From: Sphingobium sp. EP60837
GTDB lineage: Bacteria > Pseudomonadota > Alphaproteobacteria > Sphingomonadales > Sphingomonadaceae
DNA: 64,000 bases
Reading direction: 5' to 3'
Assembly: GCF_001658005.1 (NCBI RefSeq)
Contig: NZ_CP015987.1
Span: 736,001-800,000 of the forward strand
How positions within the stretch are numbered: position 1 is the first letter of the stretch; every line of letters starts with the position of its first letter. The notes beneath the pieces were generated by a model. It did no database searches and was not told the origin of the DNA. It was given only the letters and a program-made list of their open reading frames with translations. Shown here in pieces: positions 26,839 to 36,222 of this stretch. A program made the translations under genes and the position numbers.

Positions 26839-27699
26839 TTAAATGCCGAGCAAGGCGCGCTGTTGCTCGCCCAGTTCGGGATTGCTCTGGTTCTGGAAGA
26901 AGGCGATCCGCCCCGCGACGGCCTGTTCCGTCATTTCGGGCTGGCTGGAAATCCAGAATTTGCGGGCGGCGAGGCCTTCGACGAAGACGCGGGAGCCTTC
27001 GTCCAGGTCCATGCCGTAATTGGCCATCATATGCGCCATAGTCGCACGGTGCGAAGCGGCGTTTTCCGGCTCGCCTACGCCTGCTTCGGCGTCGAAGATG
27101 CTGGTTTTCAGCATGCCCGGAATGATCGAGCATACGTTGATCGGCGCCTTTGCCACCTGCATTTCCAGATAGAGACACTCGCTGAACGACTGGATCGCGT
27201 GCTTGCTCATGATATAGGCGGTCTGGGTCGGCATCTGGCCGAAGGAGCCGATCGAGGCGAGGTTAGCGATCCATGCCTCCTGGCCAACGCGCAGCATGTG
27301 CGGCACGAAAGCGCGCACGCCATGGACGACGCCGTGGATGTTAATGTTGAGCGTCGCTTCCCACCGGGCGGTCGGGATTTCCCAGACCTTGCCGATGGTT
27401 TCGATGCCGGCATTGTTGATCAACAGTCGGACGGCGCCATGACGGTCGAACACATCCTGGGCGAGCGCGTCAAGCGCTTCGGGTTTGGACACATCGAGCT
27501 GGATGGCCTCTGCCTTGCCGCCTGCCGCCACGATCTCGGCGGCGACCTTGTCAGCCCGGCCTTTGTCGATGTCGGTCACGACAACGGTCATGCCGATTTC
27601 ACCGCAGCGGCGGGCAAGGCCCATGCCGATGCCAGCACCCGCGCCGGTGATGACGGCAACGCCGCCAGAAAAAACCTTTTCTTCTTCAGTCATATTCAT
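26839..27699 (-). CDS. Short-chain dehydrogenase/reductase
   Basis: A 286-residue SDR with TGAGAGIG at about 19-26, NNAGI, ANLASIG and the YIMSK catalytic pair, plus a longer C-terminal part (VFVEGLAARKFWISSQPEMTE) of the kind seen in SDRs acting on bulky lipophilic substrates. The start ATG 27699 is followed two codons later by another ATG; a purine run lies upstream. It sits 22 bp downstream of the next SDR and is probably in the same transcript. Confidence 0.86.
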   Translation of the reverse strand: MNMTEEEKVFSGGVAVITGAGAGIGMGLARRCGEIGMTVVVTDIDKGRADKVAAEIVAAGGKAEAIQLDVSKPEALDALAQDVFDRHGAVRLLINNAGIETIGKVWEIPTARWEATLNINIHGVVHGVRAFVPHMLRVGQEAWIANLASIGSFGQMPTQTAYIMSKHAIQSFSECLYLEMQVAKAPINVCSIIPGMLKTSIFDAEAGVGEPENAASHRATMAHMMANYGMDLDEGSRVFVEGLAARKFWISSQPEMTEQAVAGRIAFFQNQSNPELGEQQRALLGI

Positions 27700-27721
27700 G
27701 CTTCTCCAGAATTTTTTGAGA

Positions 27722-28516
27722 TCAGATCGACGTCAGCGATGCGGGCGCGCCGGGCAGATAATGGTGGTAGTAGCCCGCAGACCAACCGCCATCGACCGAC
27801 AATTCGGCACCGCAGATGTAGCTCGCCTCGTCAGAGCAGAGGAACAGGCTGGCTGCGGCGATTTCCTCCGGTTCGCCGATGCGCTGCATCGGAACGCGTT
27901 CATAACCGGCATTTTTGGCCTCGCCCTCCAGCGCCTGGGGATTGCCCATGACGGTGTTGACGCCGCCGGGATGCACGCTGTTCACGCGCACGCCGAGATG
28001 GCCGAATTCCAGCGCCGCGGTCTTGGTCAGCCCGCGCACGGCCCACTTCGAGCTGCTATAAAGCGCAAGCGAATTCGCGCCCCGCAAGCCATCGACGGAC
28101 GAGATGTTGACGATCGCCCCACGCCCGGCGGCGCACATCGCGCCGCCAACATGTTTGAGGCCCAACATGGTCCCCTTCACATTGATGCCGAGCACCCGGT
28201 CGATCTGTTCGGAGGTCAGCGCGATGATGGGGGTGAAGGCCACGACGGCTGCGTTATTGACCAGTGCGTCGATCCGGCCATGGCGCGCCATCACGGCGTC
28301 CACCAATGCCGTCCAGCTGCCCTCGTCAGACACGTCTAGCCGCTGGAACATGGCGAGATCGCCCAGCTCCGCGGCCAGTGCCTGACCTTCCGCCTCCAAC
28401 ACGTCGGCGATGACGACCTTCGCGCCTTCGCGGGCGAACAGACGCACCGTTGCTTCGCCCATGCCGCGCGCTCCGCCGGTGATGATGGCGACCTTGTCCT
28501 GCAACCTTCCGGTCAT
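27722..28516 (-). CDS. Short-chain dehydrogenase/reductase
   Basis: A 264-residue classical SDR: TGGARGMG at about 13-20, IADVLEAEG (acidic, NAD-type), NNAAV, NISSVDG, YSSSK at about 155-159, and DGGWSAGYYHHYLPG at the C-terminus. The pattern is close to 3-alpha/20-beta-hydroxysteroid dehydrogenase-type SDRs, but this branch is too broad to assign a substrate. It has a 27-bp gap to the SDR upstream. Confidence 0.87.
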   Translation of the reverse strand: MTGRLQDKVAIITGGARGMGEATVRLFAREGAKVVIADVLEAEGQALAAELGDLAMFQRLDVSDEGSWTALVDAVMARHGRIDALVNNAAVVAFTPIIALTSEQIDRVLGINVKGTMLGLKHVGGAMCAAGRGAIVNISSVDGLRGANSLALYSSSKWAVRGLTKTAALEFGHLGVRVNSVHPGGVNTVMGNPQALEGEAKNAGYERVPMQRIGEPEEIAAASLFLCSDEASYICGAELSVDGGWSAGYYHHYLPGAPASLTSI

Positions 28517-28543
28517 ATTAACTGCTTTCCTTGTTGAACTGAC

Positions 28544-29488
28544 TTATTTGATGAAGGCCTTGAACGCCTCCCATGGCACATCCGAGGTGTAGAGGGCAGC
28601 TTCGTCCATCGATCCTTCAGGAATGTGGAAGCCGCTCGTGTCCATCACCTTATCGAATTGTGCAAGGGCAGTTTCGGGTGTCCAGTCCTTGTCGGTAGCG
28701 CGGTAGCCTTGGGTGACGCCTGCGAACACGCGGGTGTAGCCTCCGCCGCCTGCCGTGAACATTTCGCCATTGCAGGGCGCGCTTTCATGCGCGAGCATAG
28801 CGACGACCGGGGCTACGGCGCGGGCGGGGAAATCGCGTTCCATGAGACCGTGAATTTCCGGCCCCATGAGTTGCGTCATGCGGCTGCCTGCGATCGGCAT
28901 AATGGCGTTGATCTTCACATTCTTGCCCAGGGCGTTGGTCGCGGCGGCCAGCGCGCGGGTCATCGCCCATACTGCGCCCTTAGCCGCCGGGTAGGGAACC
29001 GCACTGCCCATGCCGAACCAGGATCCGGATGAGATGTTGACGATACGGCCGAAGTCGCGCTCCAGCATGCCTTCCCACACCGCCCGGCAGAGGTAAAAAG
29101 TGCCGCTGGCCGAAACGGCCATGTCCTTTTCCCATTCCTCATCGGTGACGGTGGCCAGAGTGCCGGACGCGCTGACGATGCCCGCATTATTGACCAATAT
29201 ATCGACGCGTCCCCAGCGCTTCAGGGCATCCTGCACGATCGCCTCGACGCCTGCGGAGGTCGCCACGCTGTCGCCATTGGCCTCCGCAATGCCGCCCGCA
29301 TCACGAATGTCGCGCGCCGCGGCTTCGGCATAGCTGATATCCTGGCCCTGGCCTTGGAAATTGCCGCCAAGATCGTTGACGAGCAGCTTGGCCCCGCGCG
29401 CGGCGAGCAGCGACGCATAAGCTTTCCCCAGGCCGCCTCCGGCGCCAGTCACGATTGCGACCTTGCCATCGAAACGCAGCTCAGACAT
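28544..29488 (-). CDS. SDR of the MFE-2 / hydroxyacyl-CoA dehydrogenase type
   Basis: A 314-residue SDR with TGAGGGLGKAYA, followed by LVNDLGGNFQGQGQD, the NDLGG signature of the dehydrogenase domain of peroxisomal multifunctional enzyme 2 and related bacterial (R)-3-hydroxyacyl-CoA dehydrogenases. NNAGI, NISSGSWFGM and the YPAAK pair complete the active site. It probably oxidises a 3-hydroxyacyl-CoA during side-chain or ring beta-oxidation. ATG 29488 has AGGGAGAGGCGG directly upstream and is preferred over an in-frame ATG 18 bp earlier. It is 131 bp downstream of the GMC oxidoreductase gene, a gap with no gene. Confidence 0.86.
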   Translation of the reverse strand: MSELRFDGKVAIVTGAGGGLGKAYASLLAARGAKLLVNDLGGNFQGQGQDISYAEAAARDIRDAGGIAEANGDSVATSAGVEAIVQDALKRWGRVDILVNNAGIVSASGTLATVTDEEWEKDMAVSASGTFYLCRAVWEGMLERDFGRIVNISSGSWFGMGSAVPYPAAKGAVWAMTRALAAATNALGKNVKINAIMPIAGSRMTQLMGPEIHGLMERDFPARAVAPVVAMLAHESAPCNGEMFTAGGGGYTRVFAGVTQGYRATDKDWTPETALAQFDKVMDTSGFHIPEGSMDEAALYTSDVPWEAFKAFIK

Positions 29489-29619
29489 CCGCCTCTCCCT
29501 TATCATCCGGTCCTGTGGCCAAGGATTGCCAATCCGGCAGGCGAGGTAAACCCCGCCCAGGACGAGCAGCTATATGTCTGGTCGCCTGGCGATCTCGCGG
29601 CATGCGATCTGACGATCCC

Positions 29620-31212
29620 TCAAGCCTTCAGGATCATGTCGGCGGCCTTTTCGGCCACCATCATGGTCGGGACGTTGGTGTTGCCGCCCGGCACGCGCGG
29701 CATGACGGAGGCGTCAACGACGCGCAGCCCGGCGACGCCACCAACGCGGAGCTGCGGATCGACCACCGCCATTGGATCATGTCCCATGCGGCAGGTGCCC
29801 ACCGCGTGTATGTCCGAAATGGCTGTTTCGCGCAGATAGGCGTCCAGCTCGTCATCGGACTGGATATTCGCGCCGGGGGCCAGTTCCTCGCCACGGAAGG
29901 GGTCGAAGGGGATCTGTGCGAAGATGTTGCGCACGGCCCGGATCGCCGCGCGGCCCATCGCCATGTCATTGGCGGTGGACAGGATGTTGGGGTCGATCGA
30001 CAGCGGCGCGGAGGCGTCTGGACCAGTCAGCTTGATCTCGCCCACGCTTTCGGGGTTCAGCAAGTCGATATGCGCGAAATAGCCATGGTCCATGATGAGC
30101 TTGCGCCCCATGGCTTCATAGAGGGCCATGGCGAAATGCACCTTCACGTCCGGATATTCCGCGCCTGGCATGGTCTTTAGATAAGCGCCGATCTCCGCAG
30201 GCGGATTGGCGAGCGGCCCCTTGCGGAACAGCAGGAAGTTCGCGACCGCCTTTGCAGCGACGACCGGGTGGAAGACGTTGAAGAGCGATACGGGTTGCGT
30301 GCAATATTGCTTCACGCTGACCGCCACATGATCCCGGTAATTTTGTCCGACGCCTGGCAAGTGGTGGACAAGCGGCGCGCCCACCTGGCGCAAATGTTCG
30401 CCGTCGCCAATGCCCGAGAGCAGCAAAATCCAGGGCGAATGAATTGCGCCTGCGGACAATATCACCTCACGCGATGCGTTCGCCTGTTCCAGCTGACCGG
30501 CGCGCCGCCAGCTGATGCCTGTCGCACGCCCTTCCTCGACGATCACCCGCTCCACATGGGCGCCGGTGATCACGCGCAGGTTCGGGCGGCGCAGCGCGGG
30601 CTTCAGATAGGCGCGCGCAGCGCTCCAGCGGTAGCCCGCCGAGGCGGTGACATCGGCGGGAACAACACCTTCCCGCTGCGATCCGCTGGGGTCGTCATTA
30701 TAGGGAACGCCCGCCGCCACGGCGGCATCGCGAAAAGCCTTGGCCAGCGGATTTTCGATCCCCGGCCGGGTGACAACTACAGGACCGCCGCGGCCGTGAT
30801 AACCTTCTTCGCCGCCGGGCTGAAAATCCTCCAGCTTCTTGAAATAGGGGAGCACATCGTCATAGCTCCACCCTTCATTGCCGAGCTGCCGCCAGCCGTC
30901 ATAATCGGCGGCAGCGCCGCGATCATAGACCATGCCGTTGATGGAGGAAGAGCCGCCAAGGACTTTGCCGCGCGGCGTGTACATCTGCCGCCCACCGGCA
31001 TGCGTCTGCGGTACGCTGACATGCATCCATTGAAACATGCCACGGTACATGATCGGCAGCAGTCCGCCCGGCGCATGGATGAAGACGCTGTTATCCTTCC
31101 CGCCCGCTTCGAGCAGCAGCACCCGATTGCGCGGATTTTCCGACAGTCGCCCTGCCAGCACGCAGCCCGCAGAGCCGCCGCCCGCAATGATGAAGTCGTA
31201 AGTGTCGGCCAT
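29620..31212 (-). CDS. GMC oxidoreductase (choline dehydrogenase-like flavoprotein)
   Basis: A 530-residue FAD flavoprotein. DFIIAGGGSAGCVLAGRLSE is the N-terminal FAD motif, LGGSSSINGMVYDRG is the GMC signature 1 region, LSAGAIHSPWILLLSGIG is signature 2, and the C-terminal active-site pair is His469 (HAVGTCRMG) and Asn513 (GGNTNVPT). Family members oxidise primary or secondary alcohols, including terpenoid alcohols and polyethylene glycol in sphingomonads. ATG 31212 has GGGAGAG 5 nt upstream. It is divergent from the SRPBCC gene across 293 bp and heads the SDR run. Confidence 0.9.
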   Translation of the reverse strand: MADTYDFIIAGGGSAGCVLAGRLSENPRNRVLLLEAGGKDNSVFIHAPGGLLPIMYRGMFQWMHVSVPQTHAGGRQMYTPRGKVLGGSSSINGMVYDRGAAADYDGWRQLGNEGWSYDDVLPYFKKLEDFQPGGEEGYHGRGGPVVVTRPGIENPLAKAFRDAAVAAGVPYNDDPSGSQREGVVPADVTASAGYRWSAARAYLKPALRRPNLRVITGAHVERVIVEEGRATGISWRRAGQLEQANASREVILSAGAIHSPWILLLSGIGDGEHLRQVGAPLVHHLPGVGQNYRDHVAVSVKQYCTQPVSLFNVFHPVVAAKAVANFLLFRKGPLANPPAEIGAYLKTMPGAEYPDVKVHFAMALYEAMGRKLIMDHGYFAHIDLLNPESVGEIKLTGPDASAPLSIDPNILSTANDMAMGRAAIRAVRNIFAQIPFDPFRGEELAPGANIQSDDELDAYLRETAISDIHAVGTCRMGHDPMAVVDPQLRVGGVAGLRVVDASVMPRVPGGNTNVPTMMVAEKAADMILKA

Positions 31213-31505
31213 GATCTCTCCCACGCGCGGCAAGCGTGCGTCTGTTTCTGCTTGTGCGTGACGCACGGACGGGGACTCGGCGGACTCCCGCCTTCTTTCC
31301 CTTAGCCTGCTTCGTCATGCGTGCTGAATTGGTCAAGATGTTACGCAGGTCAAGCCTGATCTGGGGCATTGGATGACATTGACCCGCCGATCCGCCGTGC
31401 TATCATCTACGCAAACAGCTGCATGAGTTGCAAAAACTTTGCCCGTTCGCGTCATCGAACAGGCCGCTCATGTCCCGCGCCGCTTACAAGCCAAAGGAGA
31501 AGAGG

Positions 31506-32024
31506 ATGTCCGTGGAAAGCCTGACCGTGGAGCGGTTCGATCCCTTCGCAGTCTATGATCCGGCAACGCTGGTCGCGTCGGACCCGATCGAAATCGATGC
31601 GCCTGCCATGGTGGTCTGGAACATTCTGACCGATATGCCGCGCTATGGTGAATGGAACCCATTCTGCGTATGGGCAGAATCGACGCTGGAGATGGGCGCG
31701 CCGGTCCATATGCGGTTGGTCAACTATGCCAATCCCGGCTCGCTTGCGCCCAATTGCGAATATGTGTGTGCGTTCGAGCCCGGGCGCCTTCTATCCTGGG
31801 AAATGTATGACAGCGAAGCCTGGCCCTATCCGGCCCGGCGCGACCAGATGATCGAGGAACTGGGCGCGGAAAAGTGCCGCTACCAGTCGACCGACGCCTT
31901 TACCGGTCCCAATGGCATCCATGTCATGCGCTTTTGCGGGGATTGGGTGACGCGCGCATTCAACGACACGGCCAAGGCACTCAAGGCGCGCGCGGAAGCC
32001 ATGCACCGGGGCGAACTGCGCTGA
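31506..32024 (+). CDS. SRPBCC (START/polyketide cyclase-like) domain protein
   Basis: A 172-residue protein with the helix-grip pattern: DPIEIDAPAMVVWNILTDMPRYGEWNPF is the characteristic N-terminal strand plus helix and Trp-Asn-Pro turn, and a long C-terminal helix (FNDTAKALKARAEAMHRG) closes the pocket. These proteins bind hydrophobic ligands and act as cyclases, aromatases or carriers. ATG 31506 has AAGGAGAAGAGG upstream. The region between it and the divergent GMC gene is about 290 bp and probably holds both promoters. It stands just ahead of a LysR regulator. Confidence 0.8.
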   Translation: MSVESLTVERFDPFAVYDPATLVASDPIEIDAPAMVVWNILTDMPRYGEWNPFCVWAESTLEMGAPVHMRLVNYANPGSLAPNCEYVCAFEPGRLLSWEMYDSEAWPYPARRDQMIEELGAEKCRYQSTDAFTGPNGIHVMRFCGDWVTRAFNDTAKALKARAEAMHRGELR

Positions 32025-32109
32025 TCGCGACCAGCTTGCTTATCCCTGATCCTGCTTCTCCACGGCGCTTTTTCCGCCCATTCGGCAATTGGTGGCGCTG
32101 GGAGGCAGG

Positions 32110-33030
32110 GTGAGGATAACCTTACGCCAGATCGCAGTCTTCGAAGCCGTCGCCCGCACCGGCAGCGTGGCGGGCGCTGCGGACGAGATCGGCCTCAGCG
32201 CATCGGCGGCCAGCATGTCGCTCAAGGATCTGGAAACGCATCTGGGCGTGCAGCTTTTCGCCCGCTCCGGCCGTCGCATGCTGTTGACCGATCGAGGGCG
32301 GCCCATGCTGGAGATGGCGCGCGGCATATTGGTGCAGGTCGCCGATATGGAGTCGCTGTCCTTGCCGGAGGAAGTACGCGGGCGGTTGCGGATCGGCGCG
32401 GCGGTGCCGGTGGGAGATTATGTCCTGCCTCGCCTATGCGCCGCTTTCATGCGCCGCCATCCCGGCGTCCGCGTGGAATTGCGCATCATGCCATCGCACG
32501 AGGTGATGGAGGGGGTGCGCAACATGGCGCTGGACGTCGGCTTCGTCGGTGCGCCGGTCAATAGCAGCTATCTGGAGGCCGAACCCTGGCTGCGCGATCG
32601 GCTGGTGGTGTGTGCCGCGCCGGGCCATCCGCTCGCCGGACGGGCGACGGTGCCGCTGGCGAAGCTGGCGGACCAGCCTTGGGCGCTGGAAAAGACCTTA
32701 TCAAGCGAGCGCATATCCTTCACGGTCGAGGCGCTGAAATCGTTGAACTCGCTTAACATCGTTTTCGAAGGCGACAGCGTCGAAGCGATCAAGCGCATCG
32801 TTGGCGACGGCGCGGTGCTCGCCTGCCTGTCCAGCCTGACCGTGGCTGACGAGATCGGGCGCGGAGAACTGGTCGAACTGGCGGTTCCCGAACTGCGCTT
32901 CACCCGTATCGTCAGTCTGGTCAGCCGCCGCGATACCGAGCAGCCGCACGCCTGCCGCGCGTTCCGCGACTTTGCCCGTCAAAGAAGCGAGGAGTGGGTG
33001 GATCAGGAAAATGACCTCTCTTTCTCATGA
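32110..33030 (+). CDS. LysR-family transcriptional regulator
   Basis: A 306-residue LTTR. The winged HTH spans about residues 1-60 (ITLRQIAVFEAVARTGSVAGAADEIGLSASAAS, given here as a region), with LETHLGVQLFARSGRRMLLTDRG as the wing. A periplasmic-binding-protein-like effector domain follows (GRLRIGAAVPVGDYVLP onward). GTG 32110 is preceded by GGGAGGCAGG and is preferred to an upstream TTG at 32089. It is co-oriented with the quinone-oxidoreductase-to-P450 operon starting 107 bp downstream, which it is well placed to control. Confidence 0.87.
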   Translation: MRITLRQIAVFEAVARTGSVAGAADEIGLSASAASMSLKDLETHLGVQLFARSGRRMLLTDRGRPMLEMARGILVQVADMESLSLPEEVRGRLRIGAAVPVGDYVLPRLCAAFMRRHPGVRVELRIMPSHEVMEGVRNMALDVGFVGAPVNSSYLEAEPWLRDRLVVCAAPGHPLAGRATVPLAKLADQPWALEKTLSSERISFTVEALKSLNSLNIVFEGDSVEAIKRIVGDGAVLACLSSLTVADEIGRGELVELAVPELRFTRIVSLVSRRDTEQPHACRAFRDFARQRSEEWVDQENDLSFS

Positions 33031-33048
33031 TCCATCAGTTTTCCTGAT
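33002..33048. promoter_or_regulatory. Inverted repeat spanning the LysR stop codon
   Basis: ATCAGGAAAA (33002-33011) and TTTTCCTGAT (33039-33048) are perfect 10-bp inverted repeats; inside lies a second pair, CATCAG-TTTTC-CTGATG. They lie 90-135 bp before the operon start at 33138, a usual distance for a LysR binding site, but could equally form a mRNA hairpin. Confidence 0.4.
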
Positions 33049-33137
33049 GCTATGGGTCGGAATTTCGAAATGGTAGCATGGCCGAACAAAGCCTAATCAA
33101 CGGCTGCACGCCTGCTGGCGTGGCTTAGGAGAGTGAT

Positions 33138-34124
33138 GTGAAAGCCGTGATCTGCGGGGCGTTCGCGCCGGTTGAAGACCTTCGTCATGGCGAATTCCCC
33201 GCCCCCGATGCGGGGCCAGGCGAAGTGGTGATCGACGTCGTGGCGGCGGGGGTCAATTATCCCGATGTGCTGATCGTGCAGGGCAAATATCAGACCAAGC
33301 CCCCGCTGCCTTTCGTGCCGGGCAGTGAGGCCGGCGGGCGCATCGCTGCGATCGGCGAAGGCGTGGAGGGCTTTTCCATTGGAGACCGCGTCATCGCCTT
33401 CACCGGCAGTGGAGCCTTTGCGCAGCAGGTCCGGGCGCCCGCTACTCAGGTGTGGCCAGTGCCGGACGGCGTGGATCTGGAAGTCGCGGCGGGCATCGCC
33501 ATCACCTATGGCACATCCTATCACGCGCTGAAGGACCGCGCGAACCTCAAGCCCGGCGAAACGTTGCTCGTGCTGGGCGCGGGCGGGGGCGTTGGCCTGA
33601 CCGCCGTGGAGCTGGGCAAGCATATGGGCGCGCGGGTGATCGCTGCTGCTTCCAGCCCGGGAAAACTGGCGCTCTCGAAGGCGCAGGGCGCGGACGACCT
33701 TATCGACTATGCGCAAGAGGATTTGCGCGAGCGGATCAAGGCGCTGACGGATGGCAAGGGCGTCGATGTTATTTATGACCCGGTCGGCGGGCCGATGAAC
33801 CTGACGGCGGTCAAGAGCCTCGCCTGGGGTGGCCGCCTGCTTGTCATCGGCTTTGCGGGCGGGGAAATCCCTTCGATCCCCGCCAATCTGCTGTTGCTGA
33901 AAAGCGCGTCGGCGGTCGGCGTGCTGTGGGGCAACAGCGTCCGCGCCGATCCTGTCACACAGGGCGCCAATATGCGTGAGTTGCTCGCATGGCTGGCGGA
34001 AGGGAAGCTGAGGCCCGTCATCGATACCCGCTTCGCCCTGCCCGACGCAGTGGCGGCGCTCCAGCATCTCGAAAAGCGCAAAGTGAAGGGCAAAGTGCTC
34101 CTGACCGTCGCGCCCGCATCCTGA
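33138..34124 (+). CDS. Zinc-independent quinone oxidoreductase (medium-chain dehydrogenase/reductase)
   Basis: A 328-residue MDR protein without zinc-ligand cysteines. GVNYPDVLIVQGKYQTKPPLPFVPGSEAGG is the quinone-oxidoreductase N-domain signature region, and VLGAGGGVGLTAVELGKHMGARVIAAA is the NADPH Rossmann motif. The family reduces quinones or enones, including enoyl-CoA-like double bonds, so it could saturate a cluster intermediate. GTG 33138 has AGGAGAG 6 nt upstream. It is the first gene of a compact eight-gene operon; the next gene starts 13 bp downstream. Confidence 0.86.
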   Translation: MKAVICGAFAPVEDLRHGEFPAPDAGPGEVVIDVVAAGVNYPDVLIVQGKYQTKPPLPFVPGSEAGGRIAAIGEGVEGFSIGDRVIAFTGSGAFAQQVRAPATQVWPVPDGVDLEVAAGIAITYGTSYHALKDRANLKPGETLLVLGAGGGVGLTAVELGKHMGARVIAAASSPGKLALSKAQGADDLIDYAQEDLRERIKALTDGKGVDVIYDPVGGPMNLTAVKSLAWGGRLLVIGFAGGEIPSIPANLLLLKSASAVGVLWGNSVRADPVTQGANMRELLAWLAEGKLRPVIDTRFALPDAVAALQHLEKRKVKGKVLLTVAPAS

Positions 34125-34137
34125 ATAGGAATTTCGC

Positions 34138-36222
34138 ATGTCCGATACCGTCAGCTTCCACACCCACGGCGCCATTGCCGAAGCGGTGATCGACAATCCC
34201 CCCGTCAATGCCACCTCCGCCAGCGTCCGCCAGGGCCTGGCCGAAGCGATCCGCAAGACGGAGGCCGACCCGAAGCTCGCCGCGCTCGTCATCCGGTGCG
34301 AGGGCAAGACCTTCATCGCGGGCGCCGACATCAAGGAATTCGGCAAGCCCATGGCTGATCCGGGCCTGCCCGAAGTCATGCAGATGATGGACCGTGCAAC
34401 CAAGCCGATCATCGCTGCCGTCCATGGCACCGTGTTGGGCGGCGGGCTGGAGGTTGCGCTCGCTTGCCATTACCGCATCGCCGCGCCGGGCACGAAATTC
34501 GGTTTTCCCGAGGTCAAGCTGGGCCTGATGCCCGGCGGCGGCGGCACGCAGCGGACGCCGCGCCTTGCGGGCCTTGCCACCGCGATCAAGCTGGTGACGG
34601 AGGGCAACCAGATCGGCACTGACGACGCGCTGAAATCCAACCTGATCGATGCGGTCGCTTCTGGCGGCGACTTGGCGGCCGCCGCGCGTGCCTTCGCCGA
34701 GGGGCTGGTTGCGGAAGGGAAGGGGCCGCGCAGCTCCTCGACCCTGCCGATGCCCGCCGACGATCCGGCATTGTTCGAGGAGGCGCGCAAGGCGGTGGCG
34801 AAGAAGATGCGCGGACAGACCGCCCCGCTCCGTGCGCTGGACGCCATGCGCCTAGCCTATGAACTGCCCTTTGATGAGGCGGTTCGCCAAGAACTGGCGA
34901 TTTTTCGCGAGTGCATGCATGGCGCGCAGTCCAAGGCGCTGCGCCACATGTTCGCGGCCGAGCGCGAAGTGACGCGCATCCCGGGCCTTCCCGCTGACAC
35001 CGCGACCCGTCCTGTCGAGCGCGTGGGCGTCATCGGCCTGGGCGTCATGGGCCGCGGTATCGTCATGGCGCTCGTCACTGCGGGCTTTCCGGTGATCGCC
35101 GTCGGGCTCGACCCGGCCAATGTCGATGCGGCGATGAAGGCGATCACGAAAATGTGGTCCTCCTCCGTCGCCAAAGGCAGCATGTCTCAAGAGGCGATGG
35201 ACAAGCGGATGGCGCTCATCACCACCAGCGGCGACCCGCGCGACCTTTCCGCGACCCAATTGGTGATCGAGGCGGTAACCGAAGATCTGGAGATCAAGAA
35301 GGCGGTCTTCGCGCAGCTTGGGCAAGTGACGCAGCCGGGCACGATCCTGGCATCCAACACCAGCTTTCTCAATATCGACACGCTGGCCGAAGCTTCTGGC
35401 CGGGGCGATGATGTGTGCGGCATGCACTTCTTCAACCCCGCCCATGTCATGCGCCTGCTGGAAAATGTCCGCGCGGCCAAGACCGATCCCGAAGTCGTCG
35501 CGACGATCATGGCGCTCGGCAAACGCATCGGCAAGCTGCCGGTCCTGTCGGGCGTGTGCGATGGCTTCATCGTCAATCGCATGCTGTCCAAGCGATCGCG
35601 CGAAGGCTTCTTCCTGGTCGAGGAGGGCGCCAAGCCTGCCGCCATCGACAAGGTGCTGCTGTCCTACGGTTTCCCAATGGGTCCCTTTGCGCTAGGCGAC
35701 CTTGCCGGGCTCGATGTGCAGGTCGCGGCGCGTAAGGCCCGTGCCGCCACCGCGACGGAGCGCGAATTGCGCGCCGATTTCCCTGAACAGATGGTTGCGC
35801 AAGGGCGGCTGGGGCAGAAGACCGGATCGGGCTGGTACAGCTATGACGAGAACCGCAAGGCCAGCCCCAATCCGCAGACCGATGCGATGATCGCCGCCCA
35901 TGCCGAGCGCCATGGCCTGACGCTCCGCGAGATTGGCGAGGACGAGATCCGCGAACGCCTGCTCTACGCCATGGTCAATGAAGGCGCGAAGCTGCTGAGC
36001 GAAGGCATCGTGCCCCGCCCGCATGAAATCGACGTCGCGCTGGTCAACGGACTTGGCTGGCCGAGCTACACCGGCGGCCCCATGCATTGGGCCGACCAGA
36101 TCGGGCTGGACAAGGTGCTAGCGACGATCGAGGCGTTCCGCGCCGATCAGGGCGACGCCTATTGGACGCCCGCGCCATTACTCGTCCAATATGCGCGCGA
36201 GGGCAGGGGCTTTTACGCATGA
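34138..36222 (+). CDS. Fused enoyl-CoA hydratase / 3-hydroxyacyl-CoA dehydrogenase
   Basis: A 694-residue FadB/FadJ-like multifunctional enzyme. The crotonase domain covers about 1-190 with [11 protein letters not shown] (oxyanion hole) and both catalytic glutamates, in [13 protein letters not shown] and [16 protein letters not shown]. The NAD-binding 3HCDH domain starts [13 protein letters not shown] at about 297 and has the catalytic His in HFFNPAHVM. Two C-terminal 3HCDH domains follow (DGFIVNRML and [16 protein letters not shown]). It hydrates a 2-enoyl-CoA and oxidises the 3-hydroxyacyl-CoA. Its stop overlaps the next start by 4 bp. Confidence 0.92.
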   Translation: MSDTVSFHTHGAIAEAVIDNPPVNATSASVRQGLAEAIRKTEADPKLAALVIRCEGKTFIAGADIKEFGKPMADPGLPEVMQMMDRATKPIIAAVHGTVLGGGLEVALACHYRIAAPGTKFGFPEVKLGLMPGGGGTQRTPRLAGLATAIKLVTEGNQIGTDDALKSNLIDAVASGGDLAAAARAFAEGLVAEGKGPRSSSTLPMPADDPALFEEARKAVAKKMRGQTAPLRALDAMRLAYELPFDEAVRQELAIFRECMHGAQSKALRHMFAAEREVTRIPGLPADTATRPVERVGVIGLGVMGRGIVMALVTAGFPVIAVGLDPANVDAAMKAITKMWSSSVAKGSMSQEAMDKRMALITTSGDPRDLSATQLVIEAVTEDLEIKKAVFAQLGQVTQPGTILASNTSFLNIDTLAEASGRGDDVCGMHFFNPAHVMRLLENVRAAKTDPEVVATIMALGKRIGKLPVLSGVCDGFIVNRMLSKRSREGFFLVEEGAKPAAIDKVLLSYGFPMGPFALGDLAGLDVQVAARKARAATATERELRADFPEQMVAQGRLGQKTGSGWYSYDENRKASPNPQTDAMIAAHAERHGLTLREIGEDEIRERLLYAMVNEGAKLLSEGIVPRPHEIDVALVNGLGWPSYTGGPMHWADQIGLDKVLATIEAFRADQGDAYWTPAPLLVQYAREGRGFYA

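Noticed and set aside
26614..27951. 445-codon plus-strand open frame across two SDR genes
   Set aside because: The SDRs carry complete catalytic motifs; the frame spans two unrelated genes in antisense.
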